A stretch of DNA of 64,000 bases from Maritimibacter sp. (GTDB taxonomy: Bacteria > Pseudomonadota > Alphaproteobacteria > Rhodobacterales > Rhodobacteraceae), in contig CP051232.1 in assembly GCA_017792445.1 (NCBI GenBank), forward strand, positions 3,012,001 to 3,076,000. The letters are read 5' to 3'. Made by a program: the position numbers and the translations under genes. Under the pieces are notes generated by a model. It was given only the letters and a program-made list of their open reading frames with translations. It made no database searches and was not told the origin of the DNA. Shown here piece after piece: positions 15,965 to 24,901 of this stretch. The number at the start of each line of letters is the position of its first letter. Within the stretch, counting starts at the first letter, position 1.

Positions 15965-17068
15965 ATGCCGACATTCGATTTTCAGGTTGCCGGACCCGAG
16001 ACGGCGGCCATCACCGGGTCGAACACCGTTTATACCGGGGCAAACTTCAGTTCCGATACCGCGTATTGGACCGAAGGCGGCGTGTCCTTCGCGTATTCCC
16101 ACACGGGTGTCGGCTCGGCGGACATCGGAACCGAGGGTCTCGATGATGCGGTCCTGCTGTATGCCGGCGGCGCAAACGGGGTCAACGGGACCTTGATGAA
16201 CGTCGATACGGACACATCGCAGCAGAACTTCTGGGGCTTTTCGGCAGATCTGGTCCCGACCGACTCTGCGGTGTTGGGGACATGGGTTCTAAATTTCATC
16301 CAGACCCGGACGATCGGCGGCGCGACACAGGCGCCGGTTACCGTGGACACGCTCGTGATCACCGAGAACATGAACGTCACCACGGCAAACGGGTCGTCCA
16401 ACAACGATCCAAACCTGATGCCGGTGACGGCGGCTGACGGGATTCGCTTCAACCAGATCCAGTTCACCAGCAGTTCGGGCAATGTCCTTGCCTTCGACAG
16501 CGTGACCATGTCGCTGGAATGCTTCTGCGCGGGCACCCGGATCGCGACGCTCAAGGGACCGCGCCGGGTCGAGGACCTCGCCGCGGGCGACATGGTGCTG
16601 ACCGCCGAAGGCCATGCCGTCGCGGTGCGCTGGCTGGGTGAACAGCGCGTCTCCGCGACCTTCTCGGATCCCGCCCGCGTCAACCCGATCCGCATCTCGG
16701 CGGGCGCGCTGGGGCAGGGGCTGCCCGAACGCGATCTGCTGGTCTCGCCCGATCACGCGCTGGCGCTGGATGGCCTGCTGGTGAACGCGGGGCTTTTGGT
16801 GAACGGCTCGACCATCGCGCAGGTTCGCGACATGGGCGGCGACTTCACCTACTACCACGTCGAGGTCGACGGGCACCGCCTGTTGCTGGCCGAGGGCGTG
16901 GCGGCGGAAAGCTATCTGGAACAGCGCGCCATGCGGTCCTTCTCGAACGCCACGGACCGGACCGCGGTCGCGGTGGCCGAGATGGACATGCCGCGCATCA
17001 CCGCGCGCCGCCTGCTTCCCCGGACGCTTCGGAACCGCATCGCCGCCGGCGCCCGCCGCGCGGCTTGA
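15965..17068 (+). CDS. Hint-domain (Hint_2, hedgehog/intein-like) protein
   Basis: A 367-residue protein in two parts. Residues 1-185 are a Gly/Thr/Asn-rich beta-type module without cysteines or a classical signal peptide, as in proteins sent out by type I secretion. From residue 186 a Hint_2 domain starts at the candidate nucleophile Cys186 (CFCAGTRIATLKGPRRVEDL, then GDMVLT). It continues through LVSPDHALALDGLLVNAG and YYHVEVDGHRLLLAEGVAAE. Such domains are predicted to self-process; activity here is unproven. A second cysteine (Cys188) is next to the predicted nucleophile. AGCAGGAG precedes the ATG. Confidence 0.8.
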   Translation: MPTFDFQVAGPETAAITGSNTVYTGANFSSDTAYWTEGGVSFAYSHTGVGSADIGTEGLDDAVLLYAGGANGVNGTLMNVDTDTSQQNFWGFSADLVPTDSAVLGTWVLNFIQTRTIGGATQAPVTVDTLVITENMNVTTANGSSNNDPNLMPVTAADGIRFNQIQFTSSSGNVLAFDSVTMSLECFCAGTRIATLKGPRRVEDLAAGDMVLTAEGHAVAVRWLGEQRVSATFSDPARVNPIRISAGALGQGLPERDLLVSPDHALALDGLLVNAGLLVNGSTIAQVRDMGGDFTYYHVEVDGHRLLLAEGVAAESYLEQRAMRSFSNATDRTAVAVAEMDMPRITARRLLPRTLRNRIAAGARRAA

Positions 17069-17110
17069 TCGCAATACGTGCCGCGGCCTCTCGACCCGGG
17101 GGCCGCGGTG

Positions 17111-18643
17111 TCAGACGATCTTGGTCTCGGCGCCCAACGTGTTCGCAAGCGACTGGAACCGGGACTGCGCCACCTCTCCGAACAGCACCTTGGCGCGGTC
17201 GCTGAGGTCAAGTTCCAGCAGCTTCTTGCGCGGCTTCCACGACAGGGTGCCGATGCTTTCGTCGGTGTCGGCGGTCAGCATCGAGCCGAAGCGCATCGCC
17301 TTGCCCAGAACCTCGGCCTGATGCAGTTCCTCGTCCGACAGCAGACCCAGCAGATCTTCGAAATGGGTGCCGGACCGGTTGTTCTTGTAGCGGTGCAGCA
17401 GCGCCAGCCCGAGGAAGATCCGCTGCGGGTGGGTCAGACCGCCCATCGAGGCGCGGGTGACATAGTCGAAACAGGCCTCGTGGCGATAATCGGGGTGCGC
17501 GCGCCAGCTCACATCGTGCAGCAGACAGGCCGCCTTGACGATGCGGCGGCGGGCCAGCGGCAGGTCCTCGAACAGCGGCGAGACGAAATGGTGCAGCACG
17601 CGCCCGAAACCCGGCCGGCGGCTGTCCTTCTGCTCGGCGAAGCGGCAGGCCTCGATCAGCGGGTCGCGCTCGCGCAGTTCGCGGGGCATCTGCTGGTACA
17701 GCAGGCCCTCGCGCAGGCCATAGCTTGAGATTGCGATCTCGCGCGGCTTCAGCACCGCCACCAGTTCGCGCAGCACCTCGCAGGCCAGCGGCACAAGCGC
17801 CATCCGGCTGGACGAGGTGCCGGACTTCGACGCCAGTTCCGACGAGTCGTTGTCGGCGATCCAGTCGATCGTCTCGGTCACGTCGCGCGGGGTCATGCGG
17901 TATTCGTGCAGGACGTGCAGCGGATAGTCGCGCCGCACCATGTCGTGCCGCGCGATGGCGCGCCACGAGCCGCCGACAAGGTACAGGCGGTCTTCGTGCG
18001 GGCCGATCTTTTCCCACATCTCGGCGATGGTCGACCGGATGTGCTCGCGCCGCTTCTTCTTGTCCTTGATGCCCTGCAGTTGCAGCGGCCCCAGCGGCGA
18101 GGTCTGGCACAGGCCGATCTCACCCTCCAAAAGCGCGGCCAGTTCCATCGACGACCCGCCGATATCGCAGACGATGCCGGTGGCGTCCGGCCAGCCCAGC
18201 AACACGCCCTGCGCCGACAGCCGCGCTTCCTGCTCGCCGTCGATCACCCAGACGCGAAGCCCGGTCTCGCGCAGCACTTCCTCGCAGAACTCGGGCCCGT
18301 CCTCGGCGTTGCGCATCGCGGCGGTGGCGACCACCGTCAACGGCGCCATCTGGAAGTCCTCGGACAGCAGCTTGAACCGGCGCAGCGCATCAAGCGCGCG
18401 CTTGCGGCCTTCCGGGTTCAGCCGCCCGGTCTCGGCATAGCCCGCGCCAAGGCCGGCCATGATCTTCTCGTTGTAGAAATAGGCGGGGCTGCGGGCGGCG
18501 CCGTCGAAGATGACAAGGCGGACCGAGTTCGACCCCACGTCCACCACGCCCACGCGCTTCAGCCACTGGGATGCCGGATCGTCGAACAGCGGCCGCCCGA
18601 AGGGGCCCCAGTCGTCGGCTTGCGGGTCGTTGCCGCCGTCCAT
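17111..18643 (-). CDS. ppx: Exopolyphosphatase, Ppx/GppA family
   Basis: Degrades polyphosphate from its ends, or hydrolyses pppGpp (the family does either). The 510-residue protein has the sugar-kinase/Hsp70-type nucleotide motif VVDVGSNSVRLVIFD, the second phosphate motif CDIGGSSMELAAL, and a C-terminal HD-like helical domain with LLHDVSWRAHPDYRHE. ATG 18643 is preferred; the frame is open upstream only through repeat sequence. It is transcribed in the same direction as ppk, 222 bases downstream of it, with a large inverted repeat between them. Confidence 0.92.
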   Translation of the reverse strand: MDGGNDPQADDWGPFGRPLFDDPASQWLKRVGVVDVGSNSVRLVIFDGAARSPAYFYNEKIMAGLGAGYAETGRLNPEGRKRALDALRRFKLLSEDFQMAPLTVVATAAMRNAEDGPEFCEEVLRETGLRVWVIDGEQEARLSAQGVLLGWPDATGIVCDIGGSSMELAALLEGEIGLCQTSPLGPLQLQGIKDKKKRREHIRSTIAEMWEKIGPHEDRLYLVGGSWRAIARHDMVRRDYPLHVLHEYRMTPRDVTETIDWIADNDSSELASKSGTSSSRMALVPLACEVLRELVAVLKPREIAISSYGLREGLLYQQMPRELRERDPLIEACRFAEQKDSRRPGFGRVLHHFVSPLFEDLPLARRRIVKAACLLHDVSWRAHPDYRHEACFDYVTRASMGGLTHPQRIFLGLALLHRYKNNRSGTHFEDLLGLLSDEELHQAEVLGKAMRFGSMLTADTDESIGTLSWKPRKKLLELDLSDRAKVLFGEVAQSRFQSLANTLGAETKIV

Positions 18644-18774
18644 GCTTGTCTCTCGCCTCGTCGTGGTGGCGGCCAAATCGCACACCAGCTTCCGGGGGTC
18701 AATCGCGGCGTGCGCGTGGCGCCGCGGTGGGCGGCTTTCGCAAGCCAACGGCGGCGCGCCCGGATGGTCCAGGA

Positions 18775-18855
18775 GCCTCCGGCGGGGATATTTAAGGACC
18801 AAAGAAACAGGAAGGCGCGCCCCTTCTTTGGTCTTCAAATATCCCCGCCGGAGGC
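18775..18855. repeat. Long inverted repeat between ppk and ppx
   Basis: Arms 18775-18806 and 18824-18855 (about 32 bases) are nearly perfect complements, the left beginning GCCTCCGGCGGGGATATTT and continuing through ACCAAAGAA. The 17-base centre is GC-rich. The arm resembles the second intergenic repeat type in this window (29622-29700 and 38996-39023), which reads CCCCCGAGGTATTT followed by GGAAGAGAAGAA. It can act as a strong transcript hairpin after the ppk stop. Confidence 0.75.
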
Positions 18856-18865
18856 AAAAAGTTCT

Positions 18866-21040
18866 TCAATCCTCGGTATGCGTCAGTTCGGGAACGTCGG
18901 CGGCGCCCGCCGAGCCGCGGCCCGACAGCGAGGGGTTCTCCATGAAGAACCGGTGGCAGTTGAACAGCTGCTGGCCGTCCTGCGGGATGTCGCGCGTGAA
19001 TTTTCCGTCCGGCGCCATGACCCAGCTTTGCGCCTCGTCCGCAAGGTTCGCGGCCATGATCTGCCCGACGATCTGCGCCTTCACCGTGGCGTTGGTGCAT
19101 TCCACCAGCGTCTCGATCCGGCGGTTCAGGTTGCGGCCCATCCAGTCCGCCGACGACATGAAGACGCGCGCCTTCTTCGAGGGCAGCGAGGCGCCGTTGC
19201 CGAAGCAGACGATGCGCGAGTGTTCGAGGAACCGGCCGACGATGGACTTGACCCGGATGTTCTCGGACAGGCCCTTGATGCCGGGGCGAAGCCCGCAGAT
19301 GCCCCGGATCACGAGGTTGATCTTCACGCCCCGCTGCGAGGCCCGGTACAGCGCGTCGATCACGTCGGGCTCGATCACCGAGTTCATCTTGGCCCAGATC
19401 TCGGCGGGCTTTCCGGCCTCGGCGTTGTCGCCTTCCTTCTCCATCAGTTCGATCAGACGCGACTTTAGCCCGTGCGGCGAGATGGCGAGGTTTTCCAGCC
19501 CCTCGGGCGGGGCGTAGCCGCCGACGTAGTTGAACACTTTCGTCGCGTCGCGCCCCAGCGCGGTATCGCAGGTGAAGAAGGACAGGTCCGTATAGATCCG
19601 CGCGGTGATCGGGTGGTAGTTGCCGGTGCCGTAGTGGGTGTAGGTGACCAGCTTGCCACCCTCGCGGCGCACCACGGTCGAGATCTTCGCGTGGGTCTTC
19701 CAGTTCAGGAAGCCATAGATCACGTGCGCTCCGGCGCGTTCCAGCCGCCGCGACTGGCGGATGTTGGCGGCCTCGTCGAACCGCGCCTTCAGTTCCACCA
19801 GCGCGGTCACAGACTTGCCCGCCTCTGCCGCCTCGCACAGGGCGGTGACGATGGGGGACTCGGTCGAGGTCCGGTACAGCGTCTGCTTGATCGCCAGCAC
19901 GTCCGGATCCGCCGCCGCCTGGTTCAGGAAGCGGATCACCATGTCGAAGGTCTCGTACGGGTGATGCAGCAGCATGTCTTTCTGGCGGATCGCCGCGAAC
20001 ATGTCGCCGTCGTGGTCCTGCACCCGTTCCGGCACGCGCGGCGTGAACGAGGGCCACAGCAGGTCGCGGCGGTCGTCCAGCACCAGTTCCTTCAGGTCGG
20101 CGACGCCGATCATGCCCGACAGCTCGATCACTTCGCTTTCGCCGACGTGCAGTTCGTCGACGATGACCTTCTGCAGCGCTTTCGGTGCGTTGGCCGAGAT
20201 GGACAGGCGGATCACCTCGCCGCGGCGGCGGCGTTTCAGCGCCACTTCGAACTCGCGCACCAGATCCTCGGCCTCGTCCTCGACCTCCAGGTCGCTGTCG
20301 CGCAGCACCCGGAACGAACAGTGGCCGGTCGCCTTGTAGCCCGGAAACAGCACGCCGATGTACAGCAGCAGCAGCTCTTCCAGCGGCAGGAAGCGGCGGG
20401 TTTCGCCGACATCCGGCAGCGCGACGAAACGGTCGATCTGGTGCGGGATCGGCAGTAGCGCCTTCAGTTCCTGCCGGTCCGACGACCGCTTCATCTGCAG
20501 CGCCAGCGCATAGCCGGTGTTGGGGATGAACGGGAACGGGTGCGCCGGGTCGATCGCCAGCGGCGACAGCACGGGGAAGACATTCGACAGGAAGATCTCG
20601 TCCAGATGCGCGCGGTCCTCGTCGCGCAGCGTCTCGGAAGTTTCCAGCACGATGCCTGCGGTCTCCATCTCGGCGCGCAGGGCGTTCCAGACTTCCTGCT
20701 GATGTTCCATCAGCGCGCGGGCATCGGCGTTGATCAGCACCAGCTGTTCCGAGGGCGACAGACCGTCGGCGGCGGGCGTCTCGTTGCCGGCATGGGCCAG
20801 TTCACGCAGACCCGCCACGCGGACGGTGTAGAATTCGTCGAGATTGGTGGCGCTGATCGACAGGAACCGCAGCCGTTCGAGCAGCGGGACCTTCGGGTTC
20901 TCGGCCTCTTCCAGCACACGCCAGTTGAAGCCAAGCCAGCTGAGTTCGCGGTTGAAGAAGCGTTTCGGGCCTTCCACCTCTTCGGGGGGAAGCTCGACGG
21001 GGGCCGGGAAGGGCGCCTTGAGGAAATCTGCCTGGGTCAT
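18866..21040 (-). CDS. ppk: Polyphosphate kinase 1
   Basis: Makes long-chain polyphosphate from ATP. The 724-residue protein has the full PPK1 layout: N domain (RFFNRELSWLGFNWRVLEEA), head domain, and two phospholipase-D-like C domains with the autophosphorylated histidine region THYGTGNYHPITARIYTDL and the second site HSRIVCFGNGA. The middle contains VLAIKQTLYRTSTESPIV. It lies between hdaA and ppx, all on the minus strand, with hdaA ending 41 bases before its start. Confidence 0.95.
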   Translation of the reverse strand: MTQADFLKAPFPAPVELPPEEVEGPKRFFNRELSWLGFNWRVLEEAENPKVPLLERLRFLSISATNLDEFYTVRVAGLRELAHAGNETPAADGLSPSEQLVLINADARALMEHQQEVWNALRAEMETAGIVLETSETLRDEDRAHLDEIFLSNVFPVLSPLAIDPAHPFPFIPNTGYALALQMKRSSDRQELKALLPIPHQIDRFVALPDVGETRRFLPLEELLLLYIGVLFPGYKATGHCSFRVLRDSDLEVEDEAEDLVREFEVALKRRRRGEVIRLSISANAPKALQKVIVDELHVGESEVIELSGMIGVADLKELVLDDRRDLLWPSFTPRVPERVQDHDGDMFAAIRQKDMLLHHPYETFDMVIRFLNQAAADPDVLAIKQTLYRTSTESPIVTALCEAAEAGKSVTALVELKARFDEAANIRQSRRLERAGAHVIYGFLNWKTHAKISTVVRREGGKLVTYTHYGTGNYHPITARIYTDLSFFTCDTALGRDATKVFNYVGGYAPPEGLENLAISPHGLKSRLIELMEKEGDNAEAGKPAEIWAKMNSVIEPDVIDALYRASQRGVKINLVIRGICGLRPGIKGLSENIRVKSIVGRFLEHSRIVCFGNGASLPSKKARVFMSSADWMGRNLNRRIETLVECTNATVKAQIVGQIMAANLADEAQSWVMAPDGKFTRDIPQDGQQLFNCHRFFMENPSLSGRGSAGAADVPELTHTED

Positions 21041-21081
21041 GTCCGCGTGTTAAGCCGTTCTTGGTGACACTGCGGTGACAG

Positions 21082-21768
21082 TTATGACCCCGGCTGTCCC
21101 ATCTTGTCGAGAACCTCGCGGACCAGCGGCTTGGTCAACCGCTTGCGGCGCCCCGAGAACGCCGCGCGGTTCAGCGCGGCGGCAAGATCGGCGGCAGCGG
21201 AGAATCGGCGCTCCATCCGTTGGATCGCGTAAGTGACGATGTCGGGGGCGAAATCGATCTGCCGCTCGATCAACTGTTTGACCAGCACCGCCGTCAGCAG
21301 CGCGTCGTCGGGCGGCTGCAGTTCCGCGGTCGCGGTGGCCTGCATCCGGCTGGCAAGGTCCGGCAGGCGCAGCGCCCATTGAAGCGGCGGCTTCGCGGCG
21401 GTCAGCATCAGCGGGCGGCCCTCGGCAAGACACAGGTTGTGCAGGTGGAACAGCGCGCGTTCGGCCGCGTCGTCGCCGGCCAGCGTGTCGGCGTCCTCGA
21501 TCACCACCGGGGTCGCCACCAGAGCGGGGACGTCGGCGGCTGTCAGGTCGGCCGCGTCGGTGATCGTCGCGCCGGTCTGGGCGGCCCACACATGGGCGAG
21601 GTGGGTCTTGCCCGACGCCGCCGGGCCATGCAGCACCAGCTTGTGCGAGGGCCACGACGGCCACGCCTCGACCGTCGCCACGGCGGTGGCGTTGGCGGGA
21701 GAGATGAAGAAATCCCCGCGGCCCAGCGACGGGCGCCGGGTCAGGTCAAAGCTGTACTGTTCGTCCAA
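21082..21768 (-). CDS. hdaA: HdaA, DnaA-related regulator of replication initiation
   Basis: A 228-residue AAA+ protein related to the ATPase domain of DnaA but lacking its DNA-binding domain. It has an N-terminal QYSFDLTRRPSLGRGDFFISP that includes a beta-clamp-binding-like motif (QYSFDL), a Walker A GPAASGKTHLAHVW and a Walker B-like VVIEDADTLAG. In Caulobacter HdaA works with the sliding clamp to switch DnaA-ATP to DnaA-ADP after initiation. The order perM-hdaA-ppk is shared by many alphaproteobacteria. Confidence 0.88.
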   Translation of the reverse strand: MDEQYSFDLTRRPSLGRGDFFISPANATAVATVEAWPSWPSHKLVLHGPAASGKTHLAHVWAAQTGATITDAADLTAADVPALVATPVVIEDADTLAGDDAAERALFHLHNLCLAEGRPLMLTAAKPPLQWALRLPDLASRMQATATAELQPPDDALLTAVLVKQLIERQIDFAPDIVTYAIQRMERRFSAAADLAAALNRAAFSGRRKRLTKPLVREVLDKMGQPGS

Positions 21769-21771
21769 GGG

Positions 21772-22848
21772 TCAGTCGCGCCCGGCTTGGTCCTGAGTCT
21801 CGAGCCCCTTGTAGAGGCGGCCCTGCTTGTATTGGTCCACCGCGAACCGTGCAAGCACGCCAAGCGCCGCCGAGACGGGAACCGCGACCAGCATGCCGAC
21901 GAAGCCGAACAGCGAGCCGAAGGCCGACAGCGCCAGCAGCAGCCAGACCGGGTGCAGCCCGACCGAGTCGCCCACCAGCTTCGGCGTCAGGATGTTGCCC
22001 TCGATGAACTGGCCCGAGAAGAAGATGCCCGCGATGATCGCGATGTGCAGCCAGTCGCCCCAGAACTGGAACAGCGCCAGGCCGATTGCCAGCGCGCCGC
22101 CGACCAGCGCGCCGACGTAGGGGATGAAGGTCAGAAGTCCCGCGATGGCGCCGATGACCAGGCCGAACTGCAACTGCGCCAGCATCAGCGCGATGGCGTA
22201 GTACGTGCCGAGGATCAGCATCACCACGCCCTGTCCCCGGATGAACGAGGCCAGCGTCTTGTCGATGTCATGCGCCAGCTTGCGGATCGTCGGCGCGTGG
22301 TCGCGCGGCAGCAGGTCGTCGATGCGGGCGACCATCCGGTCCCAGTCCAGCAGCAGGTAGAAGGCCACCACCGGCACGATGACCACCAGAAGCAGGATGT
22401 TCAGGACGCTCAGGGCCGAACTCAGCACCGTCTCGACCAGCGCTGCGCCGCGTTCTTTCAGCATCTCGCCCAGCGATTGCAGCGACTGGCGGATCGTCGA
22501 ATCCTGGTCCATCAGCGACGGCACGTGCACCGCCAGCCAGGATTGAAGGTTCTCGGACAGGCGGGGAAAGGTGTCGATCAGCGAGTTCGCCTGCCGCACG
22601 AGGGTCGGAAGGACGGCAAGGTTCACGATGGCGAAGACGAGAACCGCGCAGACGGAAATCAGGATCGTCGCGGCGATGCGGCTGAACCCGCGTCGTTCCA
22701 GCCAGTCGGCAATCGGGTCCAGCAGGTAGGCCACCGCGCCGCCCAGAACGAAGGGCAGGATTACGTCGCCCAGCAGCCACATGACGACAAGGAACACCGC
22801 GATGGCGATGCCCCAGATTCTAAGCTGCTGGTTCGCGGGGAGCGCCAT
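21772..22848 (-). CDS. AI-2E/PerM family membrane transporter
   Basis: A 358-residue inner-membrane protein with about eight helices in the AI-2E family pattern. Features are the N-terminal pair (AIAVFLVVMWLLGDVILPF), a long amphipathic loop with NSLIDTFPRLSENLQSWL, and the C-terminal family region GLLTFIPYVGALVGGALAI and IEGNILTPKLVGDSVGLHP. Members export small molecules such as autoinducer-2 or act in ion exchange, but the substrate here is unknown. It ends three bases before hdaA and is probably first in the perM-hdaA-ppk operon. Confidence 0.87.
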   Translation of the reverse strand: MALPANQQLRIWGIAIAVFLVVMWLLGDVILPFVLGGAVAYLLDPIADWLERRGFSRIAATILISVCAVLVFAIVNLAVLPTLVRQANSLIDTFPRLSENLQSWLAVHVPSLMDQDSTIRQSLQSLGEMLKERGAALVETVLSSALSVLNILLLVVIVPVVAFYLLLDWDRMVARIDDLLPRDHAPTIRKLAHDIDKTLASFIRGQGVVMLILGTYYAIALMLAQLQFGLVIGAIAGLLTFIPYVGALVGGALAIGLALFQFWGDWLHIAIIAGIFFSGQFIEGNILTPKLVGDSVGLHPVWLLLALSAFGSLFGFVGMLVAVPVSAALGVLARFAVDQYKQGRLYKGLETQDQAGRD

Positions 22849-22934
22849 ATTGAAATCCGTTCGGTAATACGCGCGGGAAAACTGGCCGATGCCCCGCCCT
22901 GTTGCAAGCGGGGATTACCTAAGTCTGCCGCGGG

Positions 22935-24077
22935 TTACTTCAACAGCCGGTCAGCCAGCCCCTCGTAGCTTGGCAGGCCCAGCTGTCCGAGGTTCGCCTT
23001 GATATCCTCGGCCAGAAGGTCGACCACATGCGCCGCGCCGCGCGGCCCGAAAGACGCGAGCCCATAGTGGAAGGCGCGGCCGAGGAAGATGAAATCCGCC
23101 CCCGAAGCCAGCGCCCGCAGGATGTCGAGGCCGCTGCGGACGCCGCTGTCGAAAATCAGCGGATAGTCCGGCCCGACCGCCTCGCGGATCGCGGGCAGCA
23201 CCTCGATGGAGGACGGCGCGCCGTCGAACTGGCGACCGGCATGGTTCGACACCCAGACGGCATCGGCGCCCGCCTGCTTCAGTTTCACCGCGTCGCCGGG
23301 TTCAAGGATACCTTTCACCACCAGCGGCCCGTCCCATTCCTCGCGCAGCGCCTGCAGGTAATCCCAGTCGGGCGAGGTGCGGATCAGATAGCCGACATGC
23401 GCGGTCGACGACAGTGCGCCGGAGCGCCCGGTGTAGCTTTCGATGAAGGCGAGGCGGGGCATGCCGACGCGGGCGGTGGCAAGCGACCACGCGGGCCTGG
23501 TGGCGCATTGCCACGCGATGCGCGGGGTGATGCGCGGCGGGCTGGTCATGCCGCCCCGGCGCTGGCGTTCGCGGCGGCTGGCATAGGGCACGTCGGCGGT
23601 CAGGACGAGGGTGCGGAACCCGCTGTCCTTCGCACGCTTCAGCATGTCGGTCCGGATCTTCGGGTCGCGCGGCGGGTACAGCTGGAACCAGCCGTCGCCC
23701 TTGGTGTGCGGGCCGACGTTCTCGGGCAGCTGCGTCGCCACGCAGGACAGGCCATAGGGGATGTTCCGTTCCGCCCCCAGCTTCGCCAGCGCCACCTCGG
23801 CGCCGGGCCAGACCAGGCCGGACATGCCGACCGGAGAGATCCCGAACGGCAGGGCATAGTCTCGGCCCAGCAGCGACTTTTCCAGCCGGAACTCGGGCTC
23901 GCCGAACAGCACGTCGGGGCGAAAGCGGATCTCGTCCAGCTTGTCGCGGTTGCGCTTCTCGGTGCTTTCGGTGCCGGTCGCGCTGTCCATGAAGTCCCAC
24001 ACGAAGCGGGGCAGGCGGCGCCGGGCGCGGTCGCGCAGGTCCGAGATGGCGGGGTGGGTTTGGTCGAGATCGCTCAA
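22935..24077 (-). CDS. FMN-dependent alpha-hydroxy-acid dehydrogenase (lactate dehydrogenase LldD family)
   Basis: A 380-residue TIM-barrel flavoenzyme that oxidises L-2-hydroxy acids such as lactate, glycolate or mandelate. Family marks are LPFGISPVGMSGLVWPGAE, LVLTADVPYASRRERQRRG, the FMN lysine in LVVKGILEPGDAV, the catalytic histidine in VSNHAGRQFDGAPSSIEVLP, and FDSGVRSGLDILRALASGAD. The best start is TTG at 24077: it shares two bases with the TGA of the ZIP gene (sequence TTGA), the length is then typical, and no in-frame ATG lies nearby. The substrate is not certain; L-lactate is the commonest. Confidence 0.86.
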   Translation of the reverse strand: MSDLDQTHPAISDLRDRARRRLPRFVWDFMDSATGTESTEKRNRDKLDEIRFRPDVLFGEPEFRLEKSLLGRDYALPFGISPVGMSGLVWPGAEVALAKLGAERNIPYGLSCVATQLPENVGPHTKGDGWFQLYPPRDPKIRTDMLKRAKDSGFRTLVLTADVPYASRRERQRRGGMTSPPRITPRIAWQCATRPAWSLATARVGMPRLAFIESYTGRSGALSSTAHVGYLIRTSPDWDYLQALREEWDGPLVVKGILEPGDAVKLKQAGADAVWVSNHAGRQFDGAPSSIEVLPAIREAVGPDYPLIFDSGVRSGLDILRALASGADFIFLGRAFHYGLASFGPRGAAHVVDLLAEDIKANLGQLGLPSYEGLADRLLK

Positions 24078-24775
24078 TGTGTCACCAGATGTCCGAAAAG
24101 GCCCAGTCCGAAGCCCAGCACCGCGCCGAAGGGAGGCCCCCAGCGGTTTGCCAGCGGCGCCTGCGGCGCAACGTCCTGGAAGATAAGGTAAAGGATGCCG
24201 CCCGAGGCCGTCATCATCAGCGCCCCCAGCAGCGTCGGCGTGTCCGCCATGACAAGATGGCCCAGCAGCGCGGCAGCGGGGCCGACAAGCGCCAGAAGGC
24301 AGAAGGTTTTCAATGTCTTGCCGCCCGGATGCCCCTGCGACGCGGACTCGCGGTAGGCGTTGAAGCCCTCGGGCAGGTTCTGCAGCGCGATCAGCAGGGC
24401 CAGCAGCGGCGCCGCATCGCTGCCGGAGGCGAACAGCGCGCCAAGCGCCACCGCTTCCGGCACGAAATCCGCAAGCATCGCCAGCAACTGGCCCCTGTGT
24501 CCGGCGGCCTTCGCCAGCGTCCGGTCGATCAGCATGAACAGGCAACCGCCGCCCAGCAGGCAGGCCACGGCCCAGAAGGGCGACAACGCCTCGGCCCCCT
24601 GCGGCACCAGCACCAATGCCACCGCCGCCACCAGCGCGCCGCCGCCGAAGGCGATGACGAAATGGACCAGAGCCTGCTCGACGGTGAACGGCCGGACATG
24701 CTCTGCCCGCGCCAGCACGCCGCCCAAAGGCATCATCGCGCCCGCCAGCAGGGAATAAAGGACCGCTTCGATCAT
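24074..24775 (-). CDS. ZIP family divalent-metal transporter
   Basis: A 233-residue membrane protein with eight predicted helices. Helix IV has DFVPEAVALGALF and helix V has LQNLPEGFNAYRE, the two ZIP metal-site helices, though the usual His of helix IV is replaced by Asp (DFVPEA instead of HNFPEG-type). It would move zinc, iron or manganese across the inner membrane. Its stop overlaps the TTG start of the hydroxy-acid dehydrogenase, so the genes are coupled although no functional link is evident. Confidence 0.82.
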   Translation of the reverse strand: MIEAVLYSLLAGAMMPLGGVLARAEHVRPFTVEQALVHFVIAFGGGALVAAVALVLVPQGAEALSPFWAVACLLGGGCLFMLIDRTLAKAAGHRGQLLAMLADFVPEAVALGALFASGSDAAPLLALLIALQNLPEGFNAYRESASQGHPGGKTLKTFCLLALVGPAAALLGHLVMADTPTLLGALMMTASGGILYLIFQDVAPQAPLANRWGPPFGAVLGFGLGLFGHLVTH

Positions 24776-24901
24776 GCAGACTGCTTAGCGCGGCGGATCG
24801 GAGTGGGGAAGATGGGCGCGTGGCGGGGATATCAGTAAGCCTTAACGTGTGGTATCCGGGATTAACTATTCGTTAAGGTATTGGTCTGGAGGAGCCCCGA
24901 T

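Noticed and set aside
22935-24545. Longer form of the hydroxy-acid dehydrogenase starting at 24545
   Set aside because: The extra 156 residues overlap the ZIP transporter gene out of frame and are not part of the family; the TTG start at 24077 gives normal length.
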